Assembly (NCBI GenBank): GCA_963281155.1
Contig: CAUJLY010000002.1
Coordinates: 1,984,001 to 2,048,000, forward strand
Origin: Rhabditophanes sp. KR3021
Taxonomy: Eukaryota > Nematoda > Chromadorea > Rhabditida > Alloionematidae
Reading direction: 5' to 3'
DNA: 64,000 nt
The notes beneath the pieces were generated by a model. The model searched no databases. It was not told where the DNA came from and worked only from the letters and a program-made list of their open reading frames with translations. The position numbers were made by a program, and so were the translations under genes. Below, piece by piece: positions 9,798-20,389 of the stretch; positions within the stretch are counted from its first letter, which is position 1, and each line of letters starts with the position of its first letter.

Positions 9798-12567
9798 ATG
9801 ATTGCAACTGCGGATCATACAATATTTCCTAACTTGAAATCTACTCCAGAACAAATTAAAAATTGCATTTCGATAGATTTACTAACGGCATGCCAGAGAG
9901 AGGTTAATTTTTTGCGGATGATTGATAGAAAAGCCCCAATATTATACGAACCTCCAATCGTAAGAAATGCCATTCGCAGATATGAAAAGTATTGGCTTCC
10001 GATGCAAGTAAGTTACTCTTCCAATCACACTTTTTACTTTAATACAAGGCGAGGTCCCCTGATGTTGATAGAATTCCACCATTGGATGTTCACTGGGTTT
10101 GGCACGTACACATGCTTTCTCCGTATAATTATGAAAAGGACTGTAAAGCTATTTGCGGCACCATTGTAGACCATAAACTGCAGTCTGCCGAAGAAATACA
10201 AAAAAGATACGAACAATCTGTTTGCGCTTGGAATAATTATTGCATAGAAGAACCTTATGATTTCATTAATTCTACAGGCCATCAAAGAAACTCCGTTGAT
10301 TCAAGTGGATGCTCTTCCGGCGAAGGTTCAATGGAGGGGTACACTCAAATGGCAACATATGATATTGTCTCCGCCGTCTCGAGGCAGAGAAACTTCAACT
10401 ATCAGGTATTTAAAATTTCTTTAATATTTTATGACATAATAATTTGACGTTATAGATTTCCCTCCCACACTACACATCACCCAAATTCCTAAGAGATGCC
10501 ATCGACCGTTACATCAACTTTTTATTACTTAAGCAAACTTATATCGACCAATTTTTGACGCCTTGTTACGATTTTGACTTAGTTTGGCATACACATCAAG
10601 TTCATTGTCATGCGTACAAAAATAATTGCGTATCTATATTTGGACAATTGCTGAAGCATGATGATACATCTACAGACAGAGGCTCAGCTTCACGATTAGC
10701 GCAGGGGGAAGCAGTCACCAAAAGATTGTGGTCTTCACACTTCAAGGATGGTTTTTGGAGAAGAGGCTGTATGTATCGGTAATTTAAAAAACGAATTCAA
10801 TACAGCTAAGGCAATAGCTTCATTTATGTACACACTTATAATAAATTGGCTTTCTTAGTGTGGATAAATAAGTGTAGAGAAGTGTAATTTAAGTCTCTTC
10901 ATTTTATTATCCTAAATTTGACTCTTTTTACTCACTTTATTATGCACCAACATTTTTACTCTTTTTTGAACTAAAATTGACTCTTTTGTATGCTCTAAAA
11001 TCTACTCTCTGTATGCAGCAAAAATTTGTTCTCTATGTAGCAAAATTTATTCTATATAGCAATATTTATTCTCTACATTTTTAGTGGACACCTCCTGCCT
11101 GCTTTCTTAGGCTTTGAACATCAAGACATAACTAACATCACATACGGCCACATTCATATACCCTCGATTTCCTTAAAAGAAATACCCATCCACCGACCTC
11201 AACTCAGGCTCAAATTATATTATGGCAAGAAAAAGATAACCACCTTTAATGCAAGCTTGGAGGACAGACAGATAAGCAAAGAAAACTTTTCACTTGTTTG
11301 GCAACCTTCTTCCGAAGGTGGTAGTAATATGGGAGGAAGTAATGGTCATACGATGCCCTCAATAGTCAAATTTCCGTTTGAAAAAGGAGCTGGTGCCAAG
11401 AGTTTTGGTGTTGATTTGACGTTATATGAGAAAGTCTTATTACAGAAGAGAGATGTTATTAAGTTGACAGGAAAGATTGGCTTAGATTGTTTGTTGCCAA
11501 CTCCTTCTCTCAAGCCGACACCTCATAACTTTAACATTCCTTTAACTGACAATAACGGGCATAAAGAGTTAAAAGCAAAAATTTCAGGCTCTTGCACAGT
11601 TTCCCTCAATAGAGAACTAGAATTGAAGGGGGGTGATTTTGTAGACACAAAGATTCTGAAGGATTCTCGATTATGGACTTTCATTCAGGCTGGATCTCTT
11701 AACAAAAACGCTATTGGAGACTACGTTTTTGTATCAATGGCAGCCCATAATATTATAGATCACCGTGATGGAGCAAGATATGTTGTACAAGTTATCCATT
11801 CCGCTCCTTTGTTATTGTCAATGATATTAGTTTATGACGCAGAGCAAAGATTATTATCAATGGCACATTTGATATCATCTGATTCGTTACCATGTAAGAC
11901 GCAATTAGATGGTAATCTCCAATTTCTTCCTCATTTATCTTCGTCAGAAGAACGCATTTTTTTGATTAGCAACATGGATGGGGACTTTGCTATAGTCAAA
12001 GGAGCATGGTCTGGGTTTGTCAAAAAACAATATGGCGACAGGCAAAGAAGGGGAACGGCAGGACAGTCAGGCCATCTAAATATAGAGTTATTTAATTTGT
12101 TGAGAAATACTGTTCAGAAGTTAGAGTTGCCAAATGCCGATGGGTCGTCTTTGTTTGTTATTGGAGATGCACAAGCTAGATTGTCGGGGAAAAAATTTCA
12201 CTGTCGGTCACCCTTAGTTTCTGAGCATATAGCTTGTATCTTCGCAATTTCAACGTTGTTTGTATTGTGCAACCCGGATGTAGTTCGTTCAAAGGGAGAC
12301 TCCTCATCCATTGGCCATAGTGCGCATTTATGGCCCTTAACTTTAGCTTGTGGGTATGGAAAACAGATCTTAACTACAAGGAAAGAACAAAACGGTCAAA
12401 TTGAAAATGGAAATATTTTAGATTTCACACCTGCTTATTTGGCCTGTGTAATGGTTGATGGAAGTTGTGATGTGGGTGGGTGTGGTGCATGCGGTTCTGC
12501 GTGTGGCTCTGCTTGTGGTTCAGCTTGCGGAGCAGGAGCCGGATGCGGAGGATGTGGTGCGAGTTGA
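9798..12567 (+). CDS. Glycine-rich domain-containing protein (GRDP, DUF1399)
   Basis: Exons 9798-10007, 10049-10405, 10456-10778 and 11085-12567 encode 790 residues. The DUF1399 signature appears twice: PPLDVHWVWHVHMLSP with downstream YNYEKDC, and CYDFDLVWHTHQVHCHAYKN. Both have the D-x-x-W-x-x-H motif typical of this family, found in plants, fungi and animals. The biochemical role is not known; plant members are linked to development and stress. The long last exon holds a beta-rich region and ends in a cysteine/glycine-rich tail (GGCGACGSACGS repeats) of about 30 residues. I set the start at the ATG at 9798, ten bases after a TTTTTAG that looks like a trans-splice acceptor; an open frame three codons longer begins with TTG and is not used. 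Intron 10779-11084 contains a degenerate tandem repeat. Confidence 0.8.
10913..11080 (+). repeat. degenerate tandem repeat in GRDP intron
   Basis: Imperfect units of about 20-30 bases built from a core like TACTCTCTGTATGCAGCAAA: the pattern (a)TTGACTCTTTT, TCTACTCTC, TTGTTCTCTATGTAGCAAA, TTATTCTATATAGCAA, TTATTCTCTAC recurs five to six times with growing decay towards both ends. The array fills most of the 306-bp intron and runs up to the acceptor. Confidence 0.6.
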
Positions 12568-12634
12568 TAATACAAATAATACATTTTATTTAACATAATC
12601 AAAATTAATAAATAGTTTCAATATACAAATACTT

Positions 12635-12800
12635 TTACTGTTTTTTACCATCTACACGTTTCTTTACTTTCCACGAATTTTTAATATGATTTTTAACATC
12701 TCTTGGACGTGTAAACTTCTTCTTGCAATAATCACATTCATGCTTCCAGTTGAGATGGAATGAGTTAATAATATAGGCTTTTTTATATATTGAAATAATT
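12635..12800 (-). pseudogene. C2H2 zinc-finger remnant
   Basis: Minus-strand reading frame ending in TAA at 12635 reads SFHLNWKHECDYCKKKFTR, then PRDVKNHIKNSWKVKKRVDG. The spacing C-x2-C-x12-H fits a C2H2 finger, but no second histidine follows. The preceding H-x4-H resembles the end of an earlier finger, so this is the tail of a two-finger block. There is no ATG and the upstream sequence is AT-rich. It may be a terminal exon of a gene whose other exons are elsewhere, or a dead fragment; nothing suitable is visible on either side. It lies between the GRDP and EGF genes. Confidence 0.45.
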
Positions 12801-12923
12801 TGAAATGAATAAAATTGAAGGACATTAAGTTTTACATTAAAAATAAAAGAACTAGACAGAAATTTACTTTCAACCTTTTTTATTAGATATTGCTAAATAA
12901 AATAATCATGACAAAACTACATA

Positions 12924-13566
12924 CTAAACGATTCCATCTCTCTTCATTTGACTATCATCCCAAGCCATACTTCTTTTTCCTTTTAGTTCAAAACAAATGT
13001 TTTCCTCAAGGAACGAACTGTTGGTTAGATCTCTTTCCATTTTGAGTCTTCTTTGCCTTTCTTCGCCATTCAAATGTCCATATATATTACTAGCCACGCA
13101 ATTCTCCCTGTATTTCCTTTGATGGTTACTAAATTTGAGGCGAAAGATACCAGAGTATGATTTGTGATAGAAGTAAATATTGTAGGCCAAAACTCCGATC
13201 AGAGCGACCAAGAGAAACACATCTATTCCAAATTGTATATAATCATAGTTGTCAACTATGTGATAGGAATTTTTACTTTCTGCCGAGTCCTTTATGCCCA
13301 GGCATTTCATTGCATTCCAATTTCTCGCAGAACCTTCCAGAAGAACACGCTTTACATTTGCAGAAAAATTGATTAGATGCTTTGGTATAAAAACATCTTG
13401 CTCCATTTTTGCATGGATTATCGGCACAAGTATCGTTCAAATCTGAATTGTCAATTAAATGATGTTCTAAAGTTTGTGGAGGAGCACCTTTGACCGCTGA
13501 ATTACTACTTGCCAACGCAACAAACGGTATACACCACAAATTGATTAAACTAAAATGAGTCTTCAT
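12924..13566 (-). CDS. EGF-like single-pass membrane protein with reading-frame break
   Basis: The first frame starts at the ATG at 13566 with a signal peptide (MKTHFSLINLWCIPFVALAS) and one EGF domain: CADNPCKNGARC, FFCKCKACSSGRFC, with cysteine spacing x4, x5, x10, x1, x8. That spacing is of the Notch/Delta type rather than of LIN-3-type ligands. It reaches a stop near 13283. The second frame, one base ahead, carries DNYDYIQFGIDVFLLVALIG (a transmembrane helix) and a basic cytoplasmic tail of about 100 residues ending in TAA at 12924. Total length is 3n+1 bases. A 58-bp GC-AG intron (donor GAAT then GCAATG, acceptor CACATAG) would join the frames as RFCEKLE-FDNYDYIQ; otherwise it is a +1 frameshift, an assembly error or a pseudogene. 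No paralogue is visible. Confidence 0.6.
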
Positions 13567-13848
13567 AGTAATATCAATAAAATATGACGTAACACCATCT
13601 TACAACCTTTTGAACACACCATATTTGCATTTTAGATCTTTTTTGTACCATTCTAGAAAACAAATTTAATTAATGATCAGTTTAACCTCCAACAAGACAT
13701 TTTTAACATCACCAAATATTGTATACCCATTTATTTACCTAGCCAAGGTTGTTTGATTTTGTATATTTACATTAAAGATGATTTCGCACTTCCTCAATCG
13801 ACCTTGATCTCGTCAATTTATTTCCTCCTTTAATTATTGTTTCTTTAG

Positions 13849-14862
13849 ATGGAAGATCCGAAGAATAACCCACAAAAGTTATTTAAATTTTTTTGCCTTA
13901 CTTGTCTCATTTTGCAAACTACTGCTATTGTCTTGACACTTCGTTATTCCTTGACTTCAGTTTCGCTAGAGGAAAGATATGTATCATCTACAGCCGTCGT
14001 CCTTTCGGAATGTCTAAAATTTGCGATCTGCATCGTTGTACTCCTAGCTCAAAATGCATTCTCGATCCCCAAATTCAAGAATCAAATCAGGAATGACATC
14101 TTTTCTAATCCAGGAGACACTCTCAAAGTAGCCATTCCTGCCGTTCTCTACGTACTCCAAAACAACTTACTGTTTCTAGCCCTGGCAAAACTAGACCCAG
14201 CTACATATCAAGTCACTTACCAATTAAAGATCCTTACTACAGCAATCTTTTCAGTTGTCTTATTAAGGAAGAAGATCTCCAGAACTAAATGGATTGCCTT
14301 GATTCTGCTCTTTGCTGGAGTTGCTTTGGTTCAAATGCCCAAAGATGGATTCGGAAAGAAAGGAGCTGAACACTCTCATCAAGATAAACTGATTGGATTA
14401 TTTGCTATATTAGCTTCGTGTCTATCCTCTGGATTCGCAGGAGTTTACTTTGAAAAAATTCTAAAGCATTCCAAAGTTGATTTGTGGATTCGAAACATCC
14501 AATTAGCGTTCTTTTCAATTTTTGGGGGCCTGGCTATGTCTTACAGTTATGATTACGACAAAATTGAACGATCCGGCTTTCTTCACGGTTATAACAATTC
14601 CGTTTGGGCAGTTATTGTACTTCAAGCTGGTGGAGGGTTAATTATTGCTCTTGTCATCAAATATACAGACAACATATTGAAAGGATTTGCCGTTTCCCTT
14701 TCAATCATCTTATCGTCAATCATGTCATGGTTGTTATTTAATGATTTTGCTGTTGCAATCAACTTCTACATTGGAGCCTCAATAGTTATCATGGCAACCT
14801 TTTTGTATGGATATGAACCAAATAAAAAATATCACCTTGTTAATAAGATGGTGACAGCTTGA
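13849..14862 (+). CDS. Golgi nucleotide-sugar transporter, SLC35A family (UDP-Gal/UDP-GlcNAc type)
   Basis: A single exon of 337 residues with about ten hydrophobic segments. Family motifs are clear: LQTTAIVLTLRYSLT in helix 1, RYVSSTAVVLSECLKF, AVLYVLQNNLLFLAL, LDPATYQVTYQLKILTTAIF, and GGGLIIALVIKYTDNILKGF near the end. Members exchange cytosolic UDP-galactose or UDP-GlcNAc for UMP in the Golgi and supply glycosyltransferases; the exact substrate cannot be read from sequence. SRF-3 and related proteins are the C. elegans relatives. The start codon follows a TTCTTTAG directly, so a spliced leader would be joined right at the ATG. The intronless state is unusual among its neighbours. Confidence 0.9.
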   Translation: MEDPKNNPQKLFKFFCLTCLILQTTAIVLTLRYSLTSVSLEERYVSSTAVVLSECLKFAICIVVLLAQNAFSIPKFKNQIRNDIFSNPGDTLKVAIPAVLYVLQNNLLFLALAKLDPATYQVTYQLKILTTAIFSVVLLRKKISRTKWIALILLFAGVALVQMPKDGFGKKGAEHSHQDKLIGLFAILASCLSSGFAGVYFEKILKHSKVDLWIRNIQLAFFSIFGGLAMSYSYDYDKIERSGFLHGYNNSVWAVIVLQAGGGLIIALVIKYTDNILKGFAVSLSIILSSIMSWLLFNDFAVAINFYIGASIVIMATFLYGYEPNKKYHLVNKMVTA

Positions 14863-15046
14863 ATCAATAGAATAGCCAAAAACATTAATTCATATATATT
14901 TATAAAACATCTACTTTAATTCTCTCATAATAACAAAGTATTTATACCAAATAAATATTTCAATTTATTCTCTTAAAGTTTCTTAGCAACTAAATAATGG
15001 CTTTAAAATATGTCCTAAATTCATAGCCTCCTCATTTATTGAAACG

Positions 15047-16726
15047 ATGTCTATAAGTTGTTTTGCCAGATTCAGGCAATTTTGGAGAGATTTTGCTTCT
15101 TGGTCTTCGATTGCAGGATTGAATCATATATTTAGTTCAACTAATATTATATTTTCCTTGTTCTGGTTGATTGTAACCTTATGTTGTGCTTTAGTTGGCA
15201 TGATTCAGAGCTATGATTTAATTGAAGTTTATTGGCGATATCCAGTAAATACTGAAGCGGTTTCTAAAAATTCGGATATCACTTTTCCTGCTGTTACATT
15301 TTGTAATGACTCTCCTTATAAATACGATGGAAAAAATTCAATTCTCAATGCAATCGTTCGGCATACTGCTAATAAAACTCCCGCTTGGGGATTTAGTCAG
15401 GTTACTGATACAGATAATGTAGTATATACCGAAGTTGGTAAATTCTGGCTTAGAATGTATTCCGAGCATCTCCAACAGCATCCAAATATCAATTGGAACT
15501 TTGATGACTTAGTAATCCGCTGCTCGTACGGTTCTATTTCTTGTAATTCCACTTCCTTTGCAATTAGAAGAAATCCTTTATACGGAACTTGCTTCACAAT
15601 TAATTCAAATGGCGATTGGTCTGTAGGACGAGTTGGTTCTGAATTCGGCTTAAATCTGTTAATTCGCATAGATACAGATAAATTGTTACCATTCTATATA
15701 AGCACCGGAGCTGTCATGTTTATTCATGAGCAAGCAGAATATCCATTTATAGATGAGAATGCTGTACTGTTAAGTACAGAAACCACCACATCCATTGGCT
15801 TATCCATCGCATCTTCTTCCAAATTACCAAAACCATACGGAAATTGCATTTCAACTCGCACCAAAAAGCTTGAAGGAGTTAATACATATTATGAGGGAGG
15901 TTATGAGTTAGAGAAATGTGTCAGAAGTTGTGTGCAAGACAAAATTGTTGCTGCTTGTAAGTGTTATTATGCTGGGTATGGGCATGAAGGTTTGGATGCT
16001 ACTATTCCCAATTGCATCGGCTATATTCAAAGCAATGAAGGTGCACGATCTGCCGTAAGAAAAGAAACATATGATTGTATTCGAAGTCAATTATATTCGG
16101 GAGGTTCAGTGTAAGTTAAATTAGATTGATAAATAAATTATAAATTCAGCTACGATCCAATGAAATCAGAAGTTCCTATGCCAGAATGTAAGTGCTCAGA
16201 ACCATGTGAAAAGATCTATTATGATCTGTCCTATTCGGTAGGAACGTATCCCTCCAAACTTCATAACCCCCAAGAATGCAGGAAAGCATATCTAAACAAT
16301 AATGCCATGATTAAAACTCATAGATACAATGACAACCAAGTTGAATGTCATAAATATTATTCTACAAATGTCATTAATGTAGATGTCTACTTCGAAAAAT
16401 TGAATTACGTTGCCCAACTTGAATATGCAGCTTATCCACTGTTCCAGATGATTTATGATGTCATTGGTATCCTCTCATTGTGGCTTGGAGTATCTGTCAT
16501 ATCACTTTTTGAAATGTTTCTTCTTGTGATCATGTTATTCTTATTCATGGTATACGCTCCATGTCTTCAAAAAATAGTTCCAATCACCAAACGAGAAGTT
16601 AGAGCAAATGTATGGGATGAAATGAAAGAAGATATTGAAGGAACGAGAGCAAATAATTTAGACAAAAAAGATGTTTATGATAAAGTGGGTCAAAACCAAA
16701 AAATGCCACAAATACAAGACAGTTAA
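15047..16726 (+). CDS. DEG/ENaC family sodium channel subunit
   Basis: Exons 15047-16110 and 16150-16726 encode 546 residues. TM1 lies at about residues 33-55 (IIFSLFWLIVTLCCALVG), followed by the DEG/ENaC post-TM1 block ITFPAVTFCNDSPYKYD. A large extracellular region contains the cysteine-rich pattern ELEKCVRSCVQDKIVAACKC and PECKCSEPCEKIYYDLSYS. TM2 carries the amiloride/selectivity region LWLGVSVISLFEMF with the G-x-S filter. The cytosolic tail is short and charged. These proteins form trimeric, voltage-independent sodium channels in the plasma membrane of neurons, muscle or epithelia. The His-Gly gating motif usually found before TM1 is not evident: the site reads SSIAGLNHIF. It converges on the Gemin6-like gene. 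Confidence 0.92.
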
Positions 16727-16826
16727 TTGATAACTTTATTATACAACCAAAAAACATATTACAAATGCATATATATAAATTAATAAAAGTGAGTAATAAC
16801 ACGTTGAGTGAGTTTGATCATCAGTT

Positions 16827-17348
16827 TTATCCATTTGATTCAAAATATTCACCCAATTTTGCCCGTATAACTTCCAAGACTCTAGGAAGGGCGCAGTGAC
16901 AATTTTCTTTTCCATAAGGATAATCGATTCGAAAGGATTTTGTGATTGAGATCGAGAAAGTTTCTTCATTTCCAACGACTTGAGGTATCTTCTTGGCAGC
17001 TAAGTAATGGATCAAGGAGTCATATTTCCGTTTCTTCTCATCATTTGCTTCAGACGACTGTACACAACTACCTTTATCCCCCAACAATTTCCTCACTTGA
17101 TTTAAAGACTCGGATGCCATGTGATTGGTGTCTCGAATCTCAACGATGTTTGATAATTGATGTCCAGGAAACCACTCACAATCTTCACCATCAAACAGAA
17201 TAAAACTGCTGCTCTCAGGATCCACCGCAATTGTGCAGCCCATAGATTGGTGTAATGAATTGGTGTTGACCACAATATCTTTTCCAAGAAGATTCATCAA
17301 CTCGGAGGTTGGAAGTGGGATCAATGCATTACCATGGTGTTCATCCAT
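16827..17348 (-). CDS. Gemin6-like SMN-complex protein
   Basis: A single exon of 173 residues. The N-terminal half resembles an Sm-like fold (MNLLGKDIVVNTNSLHQSMG, then FILFDGEDCEWFPGHQLSNI). The C-terminal half matches the AD domain of Gemin6, with FRIDYPYGKENCHCALPRVL corresponding to the conserved D-P-P-Y-G-x-E-N-C block. Gemin6 is a subunit of the SMN complex that loads Sm proteins onto snRNAs. The identification rests on the Y-P-Y-G-x-E-N-C motif and overall layout; an LSM12-type protein is the main alternative. The gene is divergent from the DDX27-type helicase with about 200 bp between the starts. Confidence 0.75.
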   Translation of the reverse strand: MDEHHGNALIPLPTSELMNLLGKDIVVNTNSLHQSMGCTIAVDPESSSFILFDGEDCEWFPGHQLSNIVEIRDTNHMASESLNQVRKLLGDKGSCVQSSEANDEKKRKYDSLIHYLAAKKIPQVVGNEETFSISITKSFRIDYPYGKENCHCALPRVLEVIRAKLGEYFESNG

Positions 17349-17549
17349 TTTAGTAGAAGACGAGTAGGGCTTCGCAACTAGATTTCAGTACGATTTATTT
17401 ACCAAATGAACTTACAAAAGCAAAATAGACGTTATGCCGATAAACCCAAATATCTCCCACAACGTGTTTACTGATTCATTTTGAAACCATTGGAATCTCG
17501 CACACTCACTTAATATTTAAACACAACTTATTAACTATTTTTGCCAAAA
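17349..17549. promoter_or_regulatory. short divergent promoter between Gemin6-like and DDX27-type genes
   Basis: Only 201 bp separate the two start codons on opposite strands, so the two RNA-processing genes probably share a bidirectional promoter. I see no clear TATA box or recognisable factor site. Confidence 0.5.
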
Positions 17550-20236
17550 ATGTACCATGATATGATAGAAAGTGATGATGAAGACATCAATGTAGTTCAT
17601 TCTTCATCTGGAGAAAGTGATACCGAGGCAAGTTCTGCGATTTCTTTATTTTTAATCATTAATTTAGGGTGTAAAAATCAAAAAGAGAAAAGTGGTTAAG
17701 AATGCAGCTTTCAATACTAACTTTGAATTTGATGTCTTGGACACTAGAAATCAAAAGAACGATTTGGATGGGATTAAACAATTTTTAAAAAATAGCCGAT
17801 TGTGTACCTTACAGCAAAAGATTAATAAGGAACGTCATAGAAATAAAAAGTCTGAAGTTCAACTGCAAAAGGATCTGGTTGCTGCAAAGGAAACTGGGGA
17901 GGACGAAGATGATTTGGTACAAGAATTGGATGAAGTTCTGGACAGTGTTAAGTTGAAGGATTCTTCTATCAAAAAACGTAAGGTCGAAGAAGCTTTTTTT
18001 GATAACAGTAGCGAATTAAATGGGGGACAGAAGGTTGTAGAATCATTCCACGAGATGGATTTGAGTAAACCTCTTCAAAAAGCAGTAACTGACTTAGGAT
18101 TCATCACACCCACTCAAATCCAAGCTTCCTGTATTCCACTAGGACTGTCCGGTCGTGACATTTGCGCTTGTTCAGCTACCGGAACGGGAAAAACAGCTGC
18201 CTTCATGCTACCAATTCTTGAACGTCTCTTATTCAAACCTAAGACCAAACAAAGTATTCGCGTTCTTGTTTTATGCCCAACCAGAGAACTTGCCATCCAA
18301 GTGTATCAAGTCACCAGAAAGCTGGCAGAATTCAGCAAAATCGAACTTTGTCTGTGCGCTGGAGGATTGGATGTTACAGCTCAGGAGCATGCGTTGTCTG
18401 AGAAACCAGACATTTTGATTGCAACTCCTGGACGTTTGATCGATTTAGTTAAGAAGGTTGATGGATTTACCTTAAAACAAATTGAGGTTCTCATTTTGGA
18501 TGAAGCCGATCGTATGCTGGAAGATGCTTTCGCAGACCAGATGAAAGAGTTGATCCAGATGTGTGGGAAGAAAAGACAAACAATGCTCTTTTCAGCCACA
18601 ATGACGGACGAAATTGAAGATTTAGTCAAGATGTCTTTGAAAAAGCCGATTAAACTTTTTATCAATGAAAACACCAAGACCGCCACCAACTTGTCCCAAG
18701 AATTCGTCAGAATCAGAGAAGGTTGTGAAGAAAATAGAGAAGCAATCATCGCCGCCTTAGTCACTAGAAATTTCATCGAGCATACCATCATTTTTGTGTC
18801 AACAAAGAAACAATGCGAAAGATTACATATTGTCTTGGGGTTATTAGGTGTAAATGCAGGTAATTTATATTAAATTGAGAAAATCTAAAAATATTCAGTT
18901 ATCTATCATCTTTTGGGGGGTCCAGATAATTTGCCTACAACTTAGTTATCGTTATTTATGCTTTTTTTGTAAAGTTAAAGATATTTAGATTTTTATGAGC
19001 AAATTAGATGAAGAACAATTAGAGCTTTTTATTAAAATGGTACAAAAATTAAAATTCAGCTATTGATATTGTGAGTCTTTATCATAAAACTCTCTCAAAA
19101 CAAGCTGGTCATTGACGTTCCGCTAAAAACTCCTCAACAGGTTCCATGTAAGCATCCAAACTGTCATGTGCCTCTTGATCAACGTCCAAATCAACCCTTT
19201 TCATTGGTTTAACGATAGTTTCTTCCTTGGTGTCTTCCAAAAGAGATTGCTTTTGTTTTCCTCAGCCTTTTCTGGCTCCTCATCACTCCAAATTACAATG
19301 ACATCTGTTTTTGACTTTTTAATTCGAGAAAAGAAAGTAGTTTGAGATAACCCTTTTCTTTTAGTCATGATTGTACGCCAAAAAATAAAATGATTTAGAT
19401 GTACTTTTCTACTCCTTATATACTAAAATTTACCGATGGTACACCCTCTAAGTTTTGTTATGGAAACTCTTAAAGTTATTACGGACTCCAGAAGGGCATA
19501 CACAGAAAGGGACGAGTTCATCAAACAAGAGGTAACTACAAGACAGCATAATATATTAGGTAGATGAACACATATAAATAGTAATATAGACATGATAATA
19601 AATATGACCAATATGCTCACTTCGGTTTCCTTAACAAAAATGGTCATTTACTCTATTTGGCGGAATTTGTTTTAGTTTGGTCTAAATTATCATTTATGAT
19701 TAAACTCAGTCGACTTAAAAAGGGGTCGTTTAAAAAGTCATCACTTTGTTTACGTTTTGTATAGTAATTATTAAACTATTTAAGGACAACTTCACGGAGG
19801 AATGAATCAAACACAAAGAGTTACAGCCTTGAATGAATTTAAGTGTGGTAAAATTGACGTTTTAGTCTCGACTGATTTAGCTTCTCGTGGTCTTGATATT
19901 GAAAATGTCCAAACAGTCATTAATTTTACTATGCCTAGAGATGCTAAGGTTTATGTTCATAGAGTTGGACGTACTGCTCGTGCCGGTAAATCCGGAAGAG
20001 CTATTTCTTTGATTGGAGAAGATGAAAGAAAAATAGTAAAGCAAATAGTAAAAGCCAACAAGGTTGGTTCTCAGAAGCAAAGAACTGTAGCTTCTTCTGT
20101 TGTTACTGCTTACAAAAAGAGAATAGATTCACTTGAGACTTCGATCAAAAGAATCGAAGACATGGAAAGAGCAGAACGTGAAATTAGAGATGCTGAAGCT
20201 GAAACTAAGAAAATTGAAGATGCTAGAGAAGAATAA
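17550..20236 (+). CDS. ddx-27: DEAD-box RNA helicase, DDX27/Drs1 type, short C terminus
   Basis: Exons 17550-17627, 17668-18859 and 19785-20236 encode 573 residues. The acidic N terminus is followed by the Q motif ([20 protein letters not shown]), Walker [32 protein letters not shown] box [11 protein letters not shown] and SAT; the second RecA domain has [18 protein letters not shown] and [15 protein letters not shown]. The layout and the [13 protein letters not shown] segment match DDX27/Drs1, a nucleolar helicase for large-subunit ribosome assembly. Human DDX27 continues for roughly another 130 residues of basic tail; here the protein ends in a charged helix ([15 protein letters not shown]). 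The first intron (17628-17667, 40 bp) begins GCAAGT after GAG and ends TTTAG, a second GC-AG intron; a GT donor inside the first exon (AAT then GTAGTT) is a weaker alternative. The 925-bp second intron contains an antisense relic. Confidence 0.9.
17628..17667 (+). other. probable GC-AG intron in DDX27-type helicase gene
   Basis: The donor reads GAG followed by GCAAGT, the ideal GC-AG consensus, and the 40-bp intron ends TTAATTTAG. It joins the frames as SDTE then [13 protein letters not shown] donor at 17592 would also keep the frame but removes 12 residues and fits the donor consensus less well. The N terminus is not conserved enough to decide from protein alone. Confidence 0.7.
19109..19368 (-). 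pseudogene. antisense coding relic in intron of DDX27-type gene
   Basis: Minus-strand ATG at 19368 opens [20 protein letters not shown] followed by [17 protein letters not shown]. The frame then shifts and continues as [19 protein letters not shown] and [20 protein letters not shown], ending with TGA at 19109. Both halves have good coding composition, so a gene with one indel is the simplest reading. D-S-L-D-A-Y-M-E recalls short motifs in DDX46 and kanadaptin-like proteins, but this is too short to assign. It lies wholly inside the 925-bp intron of the helicase gene, on the opposite strand. Confidence 0.5.
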
Positions 20237-20389
20237 TTGTTGTTGTTTTAAATAATTGTTTTTTAATTCTTATTGTTACTTGTTATTTTTTGTTATTAAT
20301 ACTTTCAATAAACAATTTATAAAGACTTTATTTACCCTTGTAAAAAATAAACTGTTGTCAAATAGATATTTATATTAATTAAAGTTGAT

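Noticed and set aside
13400..13460. EGF domain as a LIN-3-type growth factor
   Set aside because: The first cysteine interval is four residues, as in Notch/Delta-type EGF domains, not the seven typical of receptor ligands.
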